In this document: in pieces, positions 12,993 through 13,173 of the stretch | Numbering within the stretch: the first letter of the stretch is position 1 | How the letters are laid out: the number at the start of each line of letters is the position of its first letter | DNA from: an uncultured Actinomycetes bacterium | Lineage (GTDB): Bacteria; Actinomycetota; Actinomycetes; S36-B12; UBA5976 | DNA length: 13,173 nt | Assembly (NCBI GenBank): GCA_903925705.1 | Contig: CAIYGJ010000177.1 | Location: forward strand, 1 to 13,173 | Direction of reading: 5' to 3' | Program-made: the position numbers and the translations under genes | Notes under the pieces: generated by a model | The model's input: the letters and a program-made list of their open reading frames with translations, nothing else | Database searches by the model: none | Told to the model about the DNA's origin: nothing

Positions 12993-13173
12993 ATGAGTGA
13001 CGCATTAGTCGCAGAAGCCCGTTCAGATTTTGGCAAGGGCGCAGCACGCCGCCTTCGCCGTGACGGCAAAGTTCCAGCAGTGGTTTACGGGCACGGAATT
13101 GCTCCAATCCACATCGCTTTGGATGCACATACCTTGAGACTTACTCTTCGCAAGAAAGTAACCTCACTTGAAA
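12993..13173 (+). CDS. rplY: Large-subunit ribosomal protein L25 / CTC-type general stress protein, 5' part only
   Basis: L25 binds loop E of 5S rRNA in the central protuberance of the 50S subunit. Sixty complete codons are present before the window ends. The N-terminal signature is typical: LVAEARSDFGKGAARRLRR and then DGKVPAVVYGHG, in which FGKG, ARRLR and the KVPAVVYG strand are family hallmarks. The following text up to TSLE fits the start of the L25 beta-barrel. Actinobacterial members usually carry a C-terminal CTC/TL5 domain, but that part is not in the window. Placement directly after prs matches the prs-rplY order in M. tuberculosis. A strong GAGGAG ribosome binding site fixes ATG 12993. 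A 171-bp gap with candidate promoters and a foldable leader suggests regulation separate from prs. Confidence 0.95.
   Translation, partial: MSDALVAEARSDFGKGAARRLRRDGKVPAVVYGHGIAPIHIALDAHTLRLTLRKKVTSLE

Noticed and set aside
1..13173. CRISPR array, insertion sequence, prophage, toxin-antitoxin or defence system
   Set aside because: No regularly spaced repeats, transposase, integrase or paired small genes are present; nearly all the sequence is accounted for by conserved housekeeping genes and two regulators.

Overview
The window looks like a chromosomal housekeeping stretch of an actinobacterium with moderate GC (roughly 45-50% by eye, not computed). The gene order pmt / rsmI / metG / tatD / cell-wall hydrolase / rsmA / ispE ... 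tRNA-Gln / glmU / prs / rplY follows the Rv1002c-Rv1018c neighbourhood of Mycobacterium tuberculosis as I remember it. The low GC, compact spacing and free use of TTA codons would fit a streamlined freshwater lineage such as Nanopelagicales (acI). That assignment is an inference from composition and synteny only.

Layout. 1-815 (minus) is the 5' part of a protein O-mannosyltransferase gene that runs off the left edge. Diverging from it are rsmI (890-1735) and metG (1761-3368). Converging on metG is a large membrane acyltransferase with an SGNH domain (3378-5207, minus). From 5293 a plus-strand cluster runs tatD, a secreted G5/lytic-transglycosylase protein in the usual rpfB position, rsmA, ispE and a MarR regulator, ending at 9353. 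A TetR regulator (9368-10063, minus) converges on the MarR gene. About 220 bp rich in inverted repeats separate it from tRNA-Gln(TTG) at 10287-10357, glmU (10385-11830) and prs (11841-12821). The 5' end of rplY/ctc starts at 12993, behind a leader that can fold.

Functions. The genes serve translation (metG, tRNA-Gln, RsmI and RsmA 16S rRNA methylation, L25), envelope precursors (GlmU for UDP-GlcNAc, IspE for isoprenoids), PRPP supply (prs), and envelope modification or remodelling (protein O-mannosylation, acyl transfer, G5-transglycosylase). Two transcription factors of unknown target sit in the middle.

I found no mobile element, CRISPR array, toxin-antitoxin pair or obviously new multi-gene system. 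The most notable observations are regulatory. Six of thirteen protein starts have a TANNNT box exactly 6-7 nt upstream, the signature of leaderless mRNAs. The rplY leader can form a three-way junction. The tetR / tRNA-Gln intergenic region contains a long unexplained hairpin and several palindromes. An SLT-type domain replaces the canonical Rpf domain at the rpfB locus.
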